The notes: generated from the letters alone by a model not told the origin. 64,000 nt of DNA from Alphaproteobacteria bacterium HGW-Alphaproteobacteria-18 (GCA_002841155.1 PHEH01000014.1:124001-188000); one strand, 5' to 3'; shown: positions 1 to 8,898, counted from the stretch's first letter. Numbers and translations are program-made.

Positions 1-858
1 GCTGCCGTCATCATCGGCCCAATACTGGTCGTCGAGGCGTTCGCCCTTGCGGCCGAGGGTGCCGAAGGCCGGTTCGACGCCTTCCCGGAGCAGGCGCGCG
101 AAGGCCGGCGGGTCGGGTTCTCTTGTGCCGGTCCAGGCGATGACATTGGTGCGGTCGACGCCGAGGGCTTCGAGGGTTTCGATGTCGCGGCTGCCGCGGG
201 CGGACGCGGTCATCATGGCGGTGGGGGCGACGCGGGCGATTTCGGCGGCTTCAGCGTCTGAATAGGAAATCATGATGACGTTGTTCTCGGCGCCGGCGGC
301 TTTCACGGCGGCCCAGATATTGGCGAAGGAGGTGGTCTTTTTCCGGTCCAGCTCGACGATGGCGCCGGTCTCCTTTGCCCAGAGCAGCACGTCAGTGAGT
401 TTGGGGGGATGGAAGGCGGTGACCTTGCCGTCGATATCTTTCAGGCGCTTGGCCGCGATGGCGGCCCAGTCGGTGTCGGAGTTATAGCCTTCGCCCTCGA
501 TGGTGCGGCCGAAGCGGTCGTCATGATGGAGGAACAGCACGCCGTCCCGGCTTTCAGCAACATCGATCTCGAACACGCGGATGCCGCGCTCGAAGGTGTA
601 TTGCATCGTTTCCAGCGAATTTTCCGGATAGCCGGGCGCAAAGCCGCCGCGATGGGCGGCGACCACGACGCCGCCGGTTTCACGCAGGCAGTCGAACAGA
701 TCGGGCAGGCTGGAGGTCAGCGCGGCGGCCGGACCTGCCGGCGCAGAGCTTTCGGGCAGCGCGGGCGCTTTGGCGCTGTCAGCCGGAGCGTCTGCAACGG
801 TTTCAGAACAGGCAACCAGGACGAGAGCTGAGACAGCCAATAAGAGAAGTCGGGTCAT
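1..858 (-). CDS. Glycerophosphodiester phosphodiesterase lipoprotein (partial, C-terminus off the left edge)
   Basis: The gene reads leftward from the ATG at 858 and is still open at base 1, so 286 N-terminal residues are visible. GDPD enzymes hydrolyse glycerophosphodiesters to glycerol-3-phosphate and an alcohol. The family signature is clear: AHRGG, then PENS, FEIDV and LHHDD, which hold the catalytic histidines and the metal-binding acidic residues. The N-terminus is a lipoprotein signal peptide ending in the lipobox LVAC, followed by a linker of about 30 residues rich in Ala and Pro, so the enzyme is probably anchored in the periplasm. AAGGA lies just upstream of the start. It is divergent from the acyl-CoA ligase at 974. 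The family is certain; substrate preference cannot be read. Confidence 0.9.
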   Translation of the reverse strand, partial: MTRLLLLAVSALVLVACSETVADAPADSAKAPALPESSAPAGPAAALTSSLPDLFDCLRETGGVVVAAHRGGFAPGYPENSLETMQYTFERGIRVFEIDVAESRDGVLFLHHDDRFGRTIEGEGYNSDTDWAAIAAKRLKDIDGKVTAFHPPKLTDVLLWAKETGAIVELDRKKTTSFANIWAAVKAAGAENNVIMISYSDAEAAEIARVAPTAMMTASARGSRDIETLEALGVDRTNVIAWTGTREPDPPAFARLLREGVEPAFGTLGRKGERLDDQYWADDDGS

Positions 859-973
859 GGGGCTTGTCCTTTCCTTGCGTCAGCGCAAATGCCCGAATAG
901 ACAGGGCGTTGATAAATCACAAGACAAACCCAACGCGGCAGGACCAACAAGAACCGTTCCGGAGGAGAATTAC

Positions 974-2599
974 ATGAAGGGTATTATGCAGGACTGGCCG
1001 CTGACCGTGGACAAGATCCTCGAACATGCGCGCCTGCAAAACGGGGATCGCGAGATCATCACCCGCCGCGTGGAAGGCAATATCACGCGCATCACCTATT
1101 CGCAGCTGTATGACATGGCCAAGCAGGTTTCGACCGCGCTGAAGGATGAGGGCATTGGCCTTGGCGACCGGGTGGCGACGCTGGGCTGGAACTCCGAGCG
1201 GCATATGGCCAGCTGGTATGGCGCGATGGGCATGGGCGCGGTGCTGCACACCATCAACCCACGCCTGCACCCTGAACAGATCGCCTGGATCGCCAACCAT
1301 GCCGAAGACAAGATCCTGATCTTCGACAAGACCTTCCTGCCGATCGTGGAAGCGATCAAGGACAAGCTGGAGACGGTCAAAACCTTCGTGATCTATGCCG
1401 GCGCCGACACGATGCCGGAGAATACGCTCGGCGCGATTGCGTTCGATATCTGGATTGACGGGCGCTCGAAGAATGTCCGCTGGGGCGACTTTCCCGAAGA
1501 TACCGCCTGTGGGCTCTGCTATACCTCAGGCACGACGGGCAACCCCAAGGGCGTGCTCTATTCCCACCGCTCGAACGTGCTGCACACGCTCGTCACCATG
1601 GGCAAGGACGCGATGGGCATGGGCGCCTCGGACTCGGTGATGCCGGTGGTGCCGATGTTCCATGCCAATGCCTGGGGGCTGGCGATGTCCTGCCCGGCGA
1701 CGGGGGCCAATATGGTGATGCCCGGCGCGCAGATGGACGGGGCCTCGATCTATGAACTTCTCGATACAGAGAAAGTGTCGATCACGGCGGCCGTGCCGAC
1801 CGTCTGGCTGATGCTGCTGACGCATCTCCAGCAGAACAATCTGAAATTGCCCTACCTGAAGAAGGTGCTGATCGGCGGCTCGGCGATCCCGGAGAAGATC
1901 CTGCGGGCGTTTGAGGAAGAGTATGAGGTGGATGTGGTCCATGCCTGGGGCATGACCGAGACCTCGCCGCTGGGCACGCTGGGCGCGCTGCCGCCGCATC
2001 TGGAGAATGCGCCGGTGGACGCGCGGATGAAGCAGAAGCTGAAACAGGGACGCCCGCCCTTTGGCGTGGAGCTGCGCCTGGTGGATGATGACGGGGTGGA
2101 ACTGCCGCGCGATGGCACCACATCCGGGCGCCTGCTGGTGCGCGGCGCGGCGATTGCGGCAGGCTATTTCAAGGGCGCGGGCGGACATGTTCTGGACGCG
2201 GATGGCTGGTTTGACACCGGCGACGTTGCCACCATCGACGAGATCGGCACGATGACCATCACCGACCGCGCGAAGGATGTGATCAAGTCTGGCGGGGAAT
2301 GGATTTCCTCCATCGACATCGAGAATATCGCTGTGGGCCACCCGAAGGTGGCGAACGCTGCGGCGATTGGCATCTATCACCCGAAATGGGATGAACGCCC
2401 GCTGCTGATCGTTCAGCCAGCGGCCGGAGAAAATCCGACCAAGGAGGAAATCCTGAAAAGCCTCGAGGGCAAGATCGCCAAATGGTGGACGCCCGATGAT
2501 GTGCAGTTCGTGGACAACATTCCGCTGGGCGCGACGGGCAAGATCAACAAGCTCGCCCTGCGGGAGACGTTCAAGGACTATAAACTGCCAACCGCCTGA
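974..2599 (+). CDS. Medium/long-chain acyl-CoA ligase (AMP-forming)
   Basis: A 541-residue ANL-superfamily enzyme that activates a carboxylic acid to acyl-AMP and then acyl-CoA. The P-loop-like motif [12 protein letters not shown] is followed by the A5 motif GMTETSP and the hinge and C-terminal motifs WFDTGD and GEWISS, with the catalytic lysine near the end in GATGKINK. Length and sequence fit the AlkK/medium-chain group, which also contains enzymes named 3-(methylthio)propionyl-CoA ligase, so the substrate is open. An upstream reading frame extends to 770, but the start at 974 is preferred because GGAGGAG sits at 961-967 and family similarity begins there. The DUF3088 gene follows after 8 bases and is probably co-transcribed. 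Confidence 0.93.
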   Translation: MKGIMQDWPLTVDKILEHARLQNGDREIITRRVEGNITRITYSQLYDMAKQVSTALKDEGIGLGDRVATLGWNSERHMASWYGAMGMGAVLHTINPRLHPEQIAWIANHAEDKILIFDKTFLPIVEAIKDKLETVKTFVIYAGADTMPENTLGAIAFDIWIDGRSKNVRWGDFPEDTACGLCYTSGTTGNPKGVLYSHRSNVLHTLVTMGKDAMGMGASDSVMPVVPMFHANAWGLAMSCPATGANMVMPGAQMDGASIYELLDTEKVSITAAVPTVWLMLLTHLQQNNLKLPYLKKVLIGGSAIPEKILRAFEEEYEVDVVHAWGMTETSPLGTLGALPPHLENAPVDARMKQKLKQGRPPFGVELRLVDDDGVELPRDGTTSGRLLVRGAAIAAGYFKGAGGHVLDADGWFDTGDVATIDEIGTMTITDRAKDVIKSGGEWISSIDIENIAVGHPKVANAAAIGIYHPKWDERPLLIVQPAAGENPTKEEILKSLEGKIAKWWTPDDVQFVDNIPLGATGKINKLALRETFKDYKLPTA

Positions 2600-2607
2600 G
2601 GCACGCC

Positions 2608-2955
2608 TTGCAAAGAGATGTCCTGTTTCTGCTGAAGCCTGGGTTTCACGACCCGGACCTGCCGGAACAGGACTTCTATTGCTGGCATTGCGCGCTGATG
2701 GAGGGGGTGCTGGCGTCCTTCCCTGAAATCAGGCCGGACCTCGACGTGCGGCGGATCGGCTTCGCGCGCCCTCGCGAAGATGTGATTGCCCTGATCGGGG
2801 CGGAGAACCAGTCCCTTCCCGTGCTGGTGCTGGCCGATGACGCGCCTGATGATCTGGCTGTCGCTGTGTATCAGGGGCGGCGGTTCGTGAATGAGCCGAT
2901 GGCGATCCTGGATGTCCTGCATCGGCGGCATGGATTCCCGCCGGCCCATCCCTGA
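2608..2955 (+). CDS. DUF3088-type small protein
   Basis: A 115-residue protein with the conserved opening LFLLKPGF followed by YCWHC, the hallmark I associate with DUF3088 proteins. They resemble the thioredoxin fold with a Cys-x-x-Cys pair (here C-W-H-C). No biochemical role is established. A TTG start is used, 8 bases after the stop of the acyl-CoA ligase, which suggests co-expression with it. No signal peptide or membrane segment is present, so it should be cytoplasmic. Assignment to the family is from memory of its motif and is moderately sure. Confidence 0.65.
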   Translation: MQRDVLFLLKPGFHDPDLPEQDFYCWHCALMEGVLASFPEIRPDLDVRRIGFARPREDVIALIGAENQSLPVLVLADDAPDDLAVAVYQGRRFVNEPMAILDVLHRRHGFPPAHP

Positions 2956-3017
2956 CGTGCGCCCATTGCCGGTTTCGCAGAAAGAACTAATTTACTCGAA
3001 AAACCGGGAGACGCTGA

Positions 3018-3926
3018 ATGGTTGGCGAAACAGAGATGAATGCAGCAGCGGCCAGCCCGTCTGCAGGATGGCGTGGCAAGCTGGCAGGCTTTGCGCTCGG
3101 GCTGTCTGTGTTTTCCGTGGCGTGGTTTGCGATTGCCGCGATTGGCACCAAGCTCGGCGCGTGGAGCTGGCAGTTTGGCCTCGGCGTGATGACGGTCCAG
3201 TGGGGGCCGATACTGATCGCGGCGGCGGGTGTTGTTTCGTTGGCCGCGCTGATTGTGGCGCTGATCCGGGCGCCGCGGAAGAAGGCGGCGATGCTGGCCT
3301 TCGCGGCGGTGCTGATTTCCGGTCTCGCGCTGGGCCGGGTGGCCGCATTTGGCGGAACGGCGGAACGCCTGCCGCCGCTGCATGACATTCAGACAGACTG
3401 GGCCGACCCGATCCAGCCGAGTGACGCGCTGCTGACTGAGCGGGAAGCCACCGGCGCGCTGAACGCGATTGAGGACGCGCCTGTGATTCCCGAAGGCGCC
3501 AATGCGCGCTGGCCTGGGCTTGGCGGGCGGCTTGTGTCTGAAGTTCAGGAAGAGGCCGAATTTGTGCCGGGCGAGCAGAAATCACCCAAGGCCGCGCCTT
3601 ATCCCTATCTGGCGCCGCTGATCGCGCCGGGAAGCGTGGAAGACGGCTATGCCGCCGCGCTGGCCGCTGTGGAAGGCAAGGGCTGGAGCATCGTTCTGGC
3701 TGAGCCGGAGGAAGGCCGGATCGAGGCGACGCAGACGAGCTTCTGGTATGGCTTCAAGGATGACATTCTGATCCGTGTACGGCCCGATGAAGCCGGCGTG
3801 CGGATTGATGTGCGCTCGGTCAGCCGCGTGGGATTATCCGATCTTGGCGTCAACGCCCGGCGCGTGCGCGACCTGTTGGACGAACTGGAAGTGCGTCTGA
3901 ACAAGGCCTCGCCTGCGGGAGGGTGA
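3018..3926 (+). CDS. Membrane protein with C-terminal DUF1499 domain
   Basis: A 302-residue protein with three hydrophobic helices in the first 115 residues (about 24-45, 57-83 and 90-110) and a soluble C-terminal half. The C-terminal part carries the DUF1499 pattern: IEATQTSFWYGFKDD, then VDVRSVSRVG-like residues and DLGVNARRVRD. DUF1499 proteins are common in Proteobacteria and have no defined function. The start at 3018 gives MVGETEMN; a second ATG lies six codons later. It converges tail to tail with the TIMP-like gene, the stop codons abutting at 3926/3927 with no spacer. Confidence 0.85.
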   Translation: MVGETEMNAAAASPSAGWRGKLAGFALGLSVFSVAWFAIAAIGTKLGAWSWQFGLGVMTVQWGPILIAAAGVVSLAALIVALIRAPRKKAAMLAFAAVLISGLALGRVAAFGGTAERLPPLHDIQTDWADPIQPSDALLTEREATGALNAIEDAPVIPEGANARWPGLGGRLVSEVQEEAEFVPGEQKSPKAAPYPYLAPLIAPGSVEDGYAAALAAVEGKGWSIVLAEPEEGRIEATQTSFWYGFKDDILIRVRPDEAGVRIDVRSVSRVGLSDLGVNARRVRDLLDELEVRLNKASPAGG

Positions 3927-4403
3927 TCACTCTTCGGCGGCGAAGGGGTCGGCCCAGGTCTGCATCGTATCTTCGGTGATGAGCGACCGGTTTGGCTCTG
4001 CGCCCCAGCACATCTGGGAGCACATGCTTGAACGATAGCTTCCAGCTTCATTGCTTGACACGGCAACGGCGTTCAAGCCTTCAAAACTGAACGTCACACC
4101 GCAAGCCGCCGAATTGGAAGCACTCCGCACCATGACATATTTTGGCATATCGCCCTTCAGGCTGCGCGTTACCTTGAAGAGGTAAACCAGCTCGGCGGGG
4201 TATTCGAAACCACCTTCGGTCTCGGACGGGAAGCTTCCCGAGGCGGGCTTGCGCACCGAGAGCAGCTCGCCGACGAAAGCGCCGTTGATGTATTCGCTGT
4301 CCAGCAGCGGCGGCTGGCTGTCACAGGGCAGGCAGCTGCAGGCGAGGGCGGCGGGGGCAGACAGGGCGGCAAGCGCAGCCAGGGCGGCGAGGGGCTTCAG
4401 CAT
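3927..4403 (-). CDS. Secreted cysteine-rich protein, TIMP/NTR-like
   Basis: A 158-residue protein with a signal peptide predicted to be cut after an Ala, leaving a mature N-terminus that starts C-S-C-L-P. A Cys-x-Cys at the mature N-terminus, a KG about 75 residues later (SLKGDMP) and a later CGV motif are the layout of TIMP/netrin-like domains, where the first cysteine can chelate a protease zinc. About eight cysteines remain in the mature protein, an even set suitable for disulfides. The start at 4403 is chosen because AAGGAG lies 7 bases upstream and the signal peptide begins there. The TIMP-like label is an inference from the cysteine pattern; bacterial members have no assigned target. 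Confidence 0.72.
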   Translation of the reverse strand: MLKPLAALAALAALSAPAALACSCLPCDSQPPLLDSEYINGAFVGELLSVRKPASGSFPSETEGGFEYPAELVYLFKVTRSLKGDMPKYVMVRSASNSAACGVTFSFEGLNAVAVSSNEAGSYRSSMCSQMCWGAEPNRSLITEDTMQTWADPFAAEE

Positions 4404-4491
4404 GGAGGGTCTCCTTTGAGGCGCAGGCTGCCAGAACGCGCTCAACTAAGCCAGAGTTCCAGATCACCGGTTTGAACTGACCTGCCGGGCG

Positions 4492-4574
4492 GCTCATCCT
4501 GAGCGAAGTCGAAGGACGAGCCGGGGCGGGCGTTGCGCTGTGGGGCACATCCTTCGACTTCGCTCAGGATGAGC
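4492..4574. repeat. 27-bp inverted repeat (REP-like palindrome)
   Basis: The arms 4492-4518 and 4548-4574 are reverse complements over 27 bases with one mismatch, separated by 29 bases. Each arm contains CTCATCCTGAGCGAAGTCGA or its complement. Long imperfect palindromes of this kind recur between genes in many alphaproteobacterial genomes. It lies after the thioesterase stop (reading leftward) and upstream of the TIMP-like gene, so it may also act as a transcription terminator or RNA-stability hairpin for the operon ending at 4602. No U-tract follows. Confidence 0.8.
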
Positions 4575-4601
4575 GGTGGTTTGTGTTGCCGGCGCTGCTG
4601 C

Positions 4602-5078
4602 TTACCGCTTCAAATTCAACTCTTCCATCGTGCGGATGGCCTTGGCGGCGGAGACGCGGACGAGGTGGCGGCCTTTTTCGTCGCGCCAGTCGGCCTCGAC
4701 GAAGCCGGAGGTGCGCCCGCGTGAGATCAGCGTGCCCTTGATGGTGATGAGGCCGTTGGGCACCGGGCGGAAGATGCGGGTCTGCAGCTCGGTGGTGGTG
4801 AACCATTCGCCCTCTTCCAGCGCGCTCGCCATCGTCATCGAGACGATGTGATCGGAGAGGCCGGCAACCCAGCCGCCGAACACGCGGTCCGGGCCGATGT
4901 CGCGGCTGCCATCATTGGGCCACTCATAATAGACATGGCCGTAGGACACTTCCTTCAGCCAGTCCTGCGGGCGGATGCCGAGATTGGCGATGCCGGGCGG
5001 CAGTTCCCATTCGCCTGAACGCAGACGCGTGAAGAACGCCTCCTGCTGGGCGGACATTTGCGTGCGGGCGGCGCTCAT
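4602..5078 (-). CDS. PaaI-type hotdog-fold thioesterase
   Basis: A 158-residue protein of the PaaI/hotdog thioesterase group, which hydrolyses acyl-CoA thioesters. The central GGWVAGLSDHIVSMTM stretch matches the hotdog helix with its catalytic acidic residue (Asp), and the following strands (ITIKGTLISRGRTSGFVEADW) fit the fold. It is the last gene of a leftward operon, SDR-csaA-thioesterase, and its ATG overlaps the csaA stop by 4 bases (5075-5078). An alternative start lies 7 codons inside at 5057. The acyl substrate cannot be inferred; the SDR upstream hints at fatty-acyl or polyketide-like metabolism. Confidence 0.82.
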   Translation of the reverse strand: MSAARTQMSAQQEAFFTRLRSGEWELPPGIANLGIRPQDWLKEVSYGHVYYEWPNDGSRDIGPDRVFGGWVAGLSDHIVSMTMASALEEGEWFTTTELQTRIFRPVPNGLITIKGTLISRGRTSGFVEADWRDEKGRHLVRVSAAKAIRTMEELNLKR

Positions 5079-5446
5079 GCGAGCCTCGCGCCATTGGGGA
5101 CGGGCTGGTCGGGCGAGAAGAGGACGATCTCGCCTGCGCTGTCGGCAAAGCCGAGGGTGAGCACTTCAGACATGAATTTTCCGATCTGGCGGGGCGGGAA
5201 ATTCACCACCGCCGCCACCTGACGGCCGATCAGCGCGTCAGGCTCATAATGAGCTGTAATCTGGGCAGAGCTTTTCTTTTCGCCGATGCCCGGTCCGAAA
5301 TCGATGACCAGCCGGAGCGAGGGTTTCCGCGCGCCTTCCAGCGGGGCGGCGGCACGCACCGTCCCGATACGGATGTCCACGGCGCGGAACTCCTCAAAGC
5401 TGATCTCAGGGGCCGGAGGATTTTCCGGCGGATCGACAAGATGCAT
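5075..5446 (-). CDS. csaA: tRNA-binding domain protein CsaA
   Basis: A 123-residue single-domain OB-fold protein of the CsaA family. Visible family motifs are the opening FEEFRAVDIRIGTV, the central LRLVIDFGPGIGEKKSSAQI and the C-terminal VVNFPPRQIGKFMSEVL. CsaA dimers bind tRNA and have been described as chaperones with an effect on protein secretion; the fold is shared with the C-terminus of MetRS. Length is typical. Its start overlaps the SDR stop by one base (TGATG) and its stop overlaps the thioesterase start, so all three genes are translationally coupled. Confidence 0.92.
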   Translation of the reverse strand: MHLVDPPENPPAPEISFEEFRAVDIRIGTVRAAAPLEGARKPSLRLVIDFGPGIGEKKSSAQITAHYEPDALIGRQVAAVVNFPPRQIGKFMSEVLTLGFADSAGEIVLFSPDQPVPNGARLA

Positions 5447-6213
5447 CAGGTAACCGTGGCGCCCCCGTCGACCACCAGCGTCTGGCCAGTCATGTAGGCG
5501 CCTGCCTTCGAGGCGAGATAGACCGCCGCGCCGGCGATCTCTTCGGGCTCTCCGATGCGCTTCATCGGCGTGCCGGCGAGCGAGCGTTTCAGGGTTTCCG
5601 GGTTATCCCAGAGGGCCTTGGCGAAATCGGTTTTGATGAGGCCCGGCGCGATGCAGTTGACGCGGATATTGTCGGGCCCGAACTCGGTGGCGAGGTTGCG
5701 GGCGAGCTGGAAGTCGGCCGCCTTGGAGATGTTGTAGGCGCCGATGACGGGCGTGCCGCGCAGGCCGCCGATGGAGGAGACGATGATGACGGCGCCATCC
5801 TTGCGGGCCTGCATCTGCGGGGCAACCATCTGGATCAGCCAGTTATTGGAGATGATGTTGTTCTGAAGGATCTTGGTGAAGGCATCATCGGAAATGCCCG
5901 ACATCGGCCCGTAATAGGGATTGGATGCGGCGTTGCAGACGACGATGTCGATCTGGCCGAAGGTCTTGTTGGTTTCGTCCACCAGCGCCTGGAGGTCTTC
6001 CTTCGAAGAGATGTTGGCGGGGATGGCGATGGCGGTGCCGTCGCCATGCTTCTGGTTGATTTCGGCGGCGACCTCTTCACACGGGCCAGGCTTGCGCGAG
6101 GAGATGACGACGCGGGCGCCCTGATCGGCCATCGCCTCAGCAATGGCGCGGCCGATGCCACGCGAGGAGCCGGTGATGATGGCGGTTTTGCCGGAAAGAT
6201 CGAATAGGCTCAT
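5446..6213 (-). CDS. SDR-family NAD(P)-dependent oxidoreductase
   Basis: A 255-residue classical short-chain dehydrogenase. The cofactor motif TGSSRGIG is at about residues 12-19, NAAS replaces NNAG at about 90, the catalytic serine is in IVSSIGG and the catalytic pair is in YNISK. The C-terminal GQTLVVDGGATVT is typical. The best match I can recall is the DHRS4-like group of carbonyl reductases or dehydrogenases. The ATG at 6213 is preferred over upstream in-frame starts because AGAGGAG lies just before it and the Rossmann fold begins immediately. It heads the operon SDR-csaA-thioesterase and is divergent from the DUF2946/TonB locus. Confidence 0.92.
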   Translation of the reverse strand: MSLFDLSGKTAIITGSSRGIGRAIAEAMADQGARVVISSRKPGPCEEVAAEINQKHGDGTAIAIPANISSKEDLQALVDETNKTFGQIDIVVCNAASNPYYGPMSGISDDAFTKILQNNIISNNWLIQMVAPQMQARKDGAVIIVSSIGGLRGTPVIGAYNISKAADFQLARNLATEFGPDNIRVNCIAPGLIKTDFAKALWDNPETLKRSLAGTPMKRIGEPEEIAGAAVYLASKAGAYMTGQTLVVDGGATVT

Positions 6214-6353
6214 GGGGCGCTCCTCTTTGGGTTTTATCTGGGTTTTCTTCGCGTTTCTTCGGGCGCACGCTAGGGCGTACCTGTCAGAATCGCTAGGGGT
6301 TCCGTAAGGGAATTTCCGGGCCTGCATTGTCGGCAGGTCGCTTCTGCGGCGAT

Positions 6354-6369
6354 TACGCAACTTTGCGTA
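6354..6369. promoter_or_regulatory. Perfect palindrome upstream of the DUF2946/TonB operon
   Basis: TACGCAA-CT-TTGCGTA is a perfect inverted repeat with 7-base arms, ending 10 bases before the ATG at 6380. A weak sigma-70 type -35 (TTGTCG, 6327-6332) lies upstream at a distance that would put the palindrome over the -10/+1 region, the classic site for a repressor. The bound protein is unknown; a metal-responsive repressor would suit the downstream genes. Confidence 0.55.
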
Positions 6370-6379
6370 TAGGGCCGGC

Positions 6380-6805
6380 ATGATAGATCGCGCGGCGATG
6401 ACGTGGCCCACCATCCCCTCCCTTGCGCGCCTTCTGGCGATGCTGGCCCTGCTGATCCAGGCGGTAATGCCCTGGGCGATGGCGTCAGCCGCCCAGCGCG
6501 CGCCGGAGCTGGTGGCCCATTACTGCTCGACGCCCGGCGAAGCCCCCGGCGCGGTGAGCATCGGCGCGACGCTCTCCAAGCTGCTCGCCGAGAAGGAAGG
6601 CAAAAAGAGCCAGACCGACCCGCCCCATGATTGCGGGGACTGTATGCTCGGCCAGCCTGTTCCGGTGCCGGAAATGGCCGCCCTCAGACCGCCGGCGATG
6701 CAGCCGGTGTCGCAGGATGCGCCCTTCTTTGAGGTGCACTTTGTGGAGACCGCGCGCGGGCCGCCTCTGGGCGCGCGCGCCCCGCCCCAGCCGACAGACA
6801 TCTGA
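6380..6805 (+). CDS. DUF2946-type Cys-rich membrane-linked protein
   Basis: A 141-residue protein with an N-terminal hydrophobic segment (about residues 15-37, signal peptide or anchor), a central HDCGDCM motif and the C-terminal ARGPPLGARAPP stretch that marks DUF2946 proteins. These are frequently found next to TonB-dependent receptors and copper-handling genes, and the Cys-x-x-Cys pair is a plausible metal ligand. A second ATG at 6398 would remove six residues. It is 74 bases upstream of the TonB receptor on the same strand. Function in metal handling is inferred from the motif and context only. Confidence 0.7.
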   Translation: MIDRAAMTWPTIPSLARLLAMLALLIQAVMPWAMASAAQRAPELVAHYCSTPGEAPGAVSIGATLSKLLAEKEGKKSQTDPPHDCGDCMLGQPVPVPEMAALRPPAMQPVSQDAPFFEVHFVETARGPPLGARAPPQPTDI

Positions 6806-6879
6806 TCTGAGCGCTGCTCCTTGCGGGCGGCAATCCCGGGCAATGGCCCGGACATTCTCTGTCTGAAGATCCAAATTCC

Positions 6880-8898
6880 ATGAAAACCAGAATCAAACTG
6901 GGCTCCGCCGTGAGCCTCACCGCCCTGTCGCTTGCGTTCGGGGCCGGGCTGCCCGTCTTTGCGGACGAGGCGCCCGCAGAAGACGCCACCCGTATCGAGG
7001 AAACGATCATCGTCACCTCCGATGAGCGCGCCGCCGCCGCCAGGGCGCAGGCCGCCAGAACGCCGGGCGGCACCGATGTCATCACCCATGAAGACTATGC
7101 CGACCGCTTTCTCGTCTCGATGCGCGACACGCTCGCCTTCTCGCCGGGCGTCTACACCCAGCCGCGCTATGGCCAGGAAGTGCGCATCTCGATCCGCGGC
7201 TCGGGTATCAGCCGGAGCTTTCACATGCGCGGCCTGACGCTGCTTCAGGACGGCGCGCCGATCAATCTCGCTGACGACAATGGCGACTTCCAGGAACTTG
7301 AGCCGATCTTCTTTGATCACCTGGAAGTCTATCGCGGGGCCAACGCCCTGCGCTTTGGCTCAGGCACGCTGGGCGGGGCGGTCAATGGCGTGACGCCGAC
7401 GGGCGAGACGGCGCCGGGCGTCTATGTGCGCGCCGATGTCGGCAGCTTCGAGACCTGGCGCGGCCTCGTCTCGGCGGGCATGGCGCGGGGCAAGCTGGAC
7501 GCCTGGGGCGCCGTCAGCGCCGATACTTCCAACGGAGACCGGAACCATGTGCGCCGCGACTCGGTGCGCTTCCATGGCAATGTGGGGTATGATCTGACTG
7601 ACAGCGTCGAGACACGTTTCTATCTCAGCCTCAACAATATCGACCAGGAACTGCCCGGCGCGCTGACGCTGAGCGACGCGCTGAACAATCCGGAGAAGGG
7701 CAACTTCGTCGGCGATCAGGCCCGCGACATCAAATCAGTCCGTATGCAGAATCAGACGCGCCTTGCGCTGGGCGAGGGTGATCTCGCCATTGGCGTCTGG
7801 GTCAATGACAAGGAACTGTTCCACCCGATCTTCCAGGTGCTCGATTACAGCTCGCTCGATAAGGGCGTGTGGACGCGCTATGACTGGGAAAGCGGCCCCG
7901 TCGCGCTGACGGTGGGCGCCGAGGCCCGCGAGGGCGAGACGGACGCCAAGCGGTTTGTGAACGTCAATGGCGCCAGCGGTGCGCAGACATTCCAGGCCGA
8001 TCAGGAAGCCTGGACGGCGAATGTCTATGCCGAAGGGCGCTATACCGTCACGCCGGATCTGACGCTGATTGCCGGGGCGATCTATGCCGAGGGCGGGCGC
8101 GAGCAGCAGCTGAAACTCAATAACGGCGTGGCAACAGATGTTCTGGGAACGGCAGATTTTTCCGAGTTCTCGCCCAAGTTTGGCGCGCTCTATGATCTGA
8201 CGCCTGATATTCAGCTCTATGCAAACTATAGCCGCTCGGCAGAGTTCCCCGGCTTCAGCGAATTGGCGCAGGTCGCAAACTTTGTGCCGGTGGACGCGCA
8301 GACCGCCTGGACGGCAGAGATCGGCACGCGCGGGCGGGCCGGCATCGCCAGCTGGGACGTGTCGCTCTATTCGGCCGATATTGACGGCGAGATGCTGCAA
8401 TTCACGGTGAACCCGGATATCCCGGCCTCCACCTTCAATGCCGGCAAGACACTCCACAGAGGCATCGAGGCGGGTCTGGAACTTGAGTTCACCGACTGGC
8501 TCAGCCTGCGTCAGGTTTATCAGTATTCGGACTTCAGGTTTGATGGCGACGCCCAGTATGGCGACAATACGCTGCCCGTTGTGCCTGAGCATGTTTACCG
8601 CGCGGAGCTGCGCTTCACGCAGGATCGGTTCACGGTGGCGCCAAACCTCGAATGGGTGTCTGAAGGCGCGTGGGCGGACTATACCAATACCACGCGCACA
8701 GATGGGTATACCCTGCTCGGCGTGACAGGCAGCTACAAGGCGACCGACAAGATCGATCTCTTCCTGGATGCCCGCAACCTGGCAGACGAGAAAGCGGCGG
8801 GTGACATTTCCGCCGCGATCACGGCGACATCTGCCTCAGCGATCTACTATCCAGTCGAGCGCCGGGCCGTCTTCGGCGGCATCCGCGCGCGGTTCTGA
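6880..8898 (+). CDS. TonB-dependent outer-membrane receptor, probably for copper or another metal
   Basis: A 672-residue TonB-dependent receptor with a signal peptide ending near residue 28, a TonB-box-like IEETIIVT shortly after it, a plug domain (about 60-165, with the SIRGSG and LEVYRGANALRFGSGTLGGAVN motifs) and a 22-strand-type barrel ending in the terminal phenylalanine of GGIRARF. The overall arrangement recalls the OprC/copper-receptor group rather than large siderophore receptors, and the DUF2946 neighbour supports a metal substrate. A very strong terminator follows at 8911. Substrate is inferred. Confidence 0.9.
   Translation: MKTRIKLGSAVSLTALSLAFGAGLPVFADEAPAEDATRIEETIIVTSDERAAAARAQAARTPGGTDVITHEDYADRFLVSMRDTLAFSPGVYTQPRYGQEVRISIRGSGISRSFHMRGLTLLQDGAPINLADDNGDFQELEPIFFDHLEVYRGANALRFGSGTLGGAVNGVTPTGETAPGVYVRADVGSFETWRGLVSAGMARGKLDAWGAVSADTSNGDRNHVRRDSVRFHGNVGYDLTDSVETRFYLSLNNIDQELPGALTLSDALNNPEKGNFVGDQARDIKSVRMQNQTRLALGEGDLAIGVWVNDKELFHPIFQVLDYSSLDKGVWTRYDWESGPVALTVGAEAREGETDAKRFVNVNGASGAQTFQADQEAWTANVYAEGRYTVTPDLTLIAGAIYAEGGREQQLKLNNGVATDVLGTADFSEFSPKFGALYDLTPDIQLYANYSRSAEFPGFSELAQVANFVPVDAQTAWTAEIGTRGRAGIASWDVSLYSADIDGEMLQFTVNPDIPASTFNAGKTLHRGIEAGLELEFTDWLSLRQVYQYSDFRFDGDAQYGDNTLPVVPEHVYRAELRFTQDRFTVAPNLEWVSEGAWADYTNTTRTDGYTLLGVTGSYKATDKIDLFLDARNLADEKAAGDISAAITATSASAIYYPVERRAVFGGIRARF

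Noticed and set aside
770-973. N-terminal extension of the acyl-CoA ligase from an ATG at 770.
   Set aside because: The extension overlaps the divergent GDPD gene, has no family similarity, and GGAGGAG lies directly before the ATG at 974.
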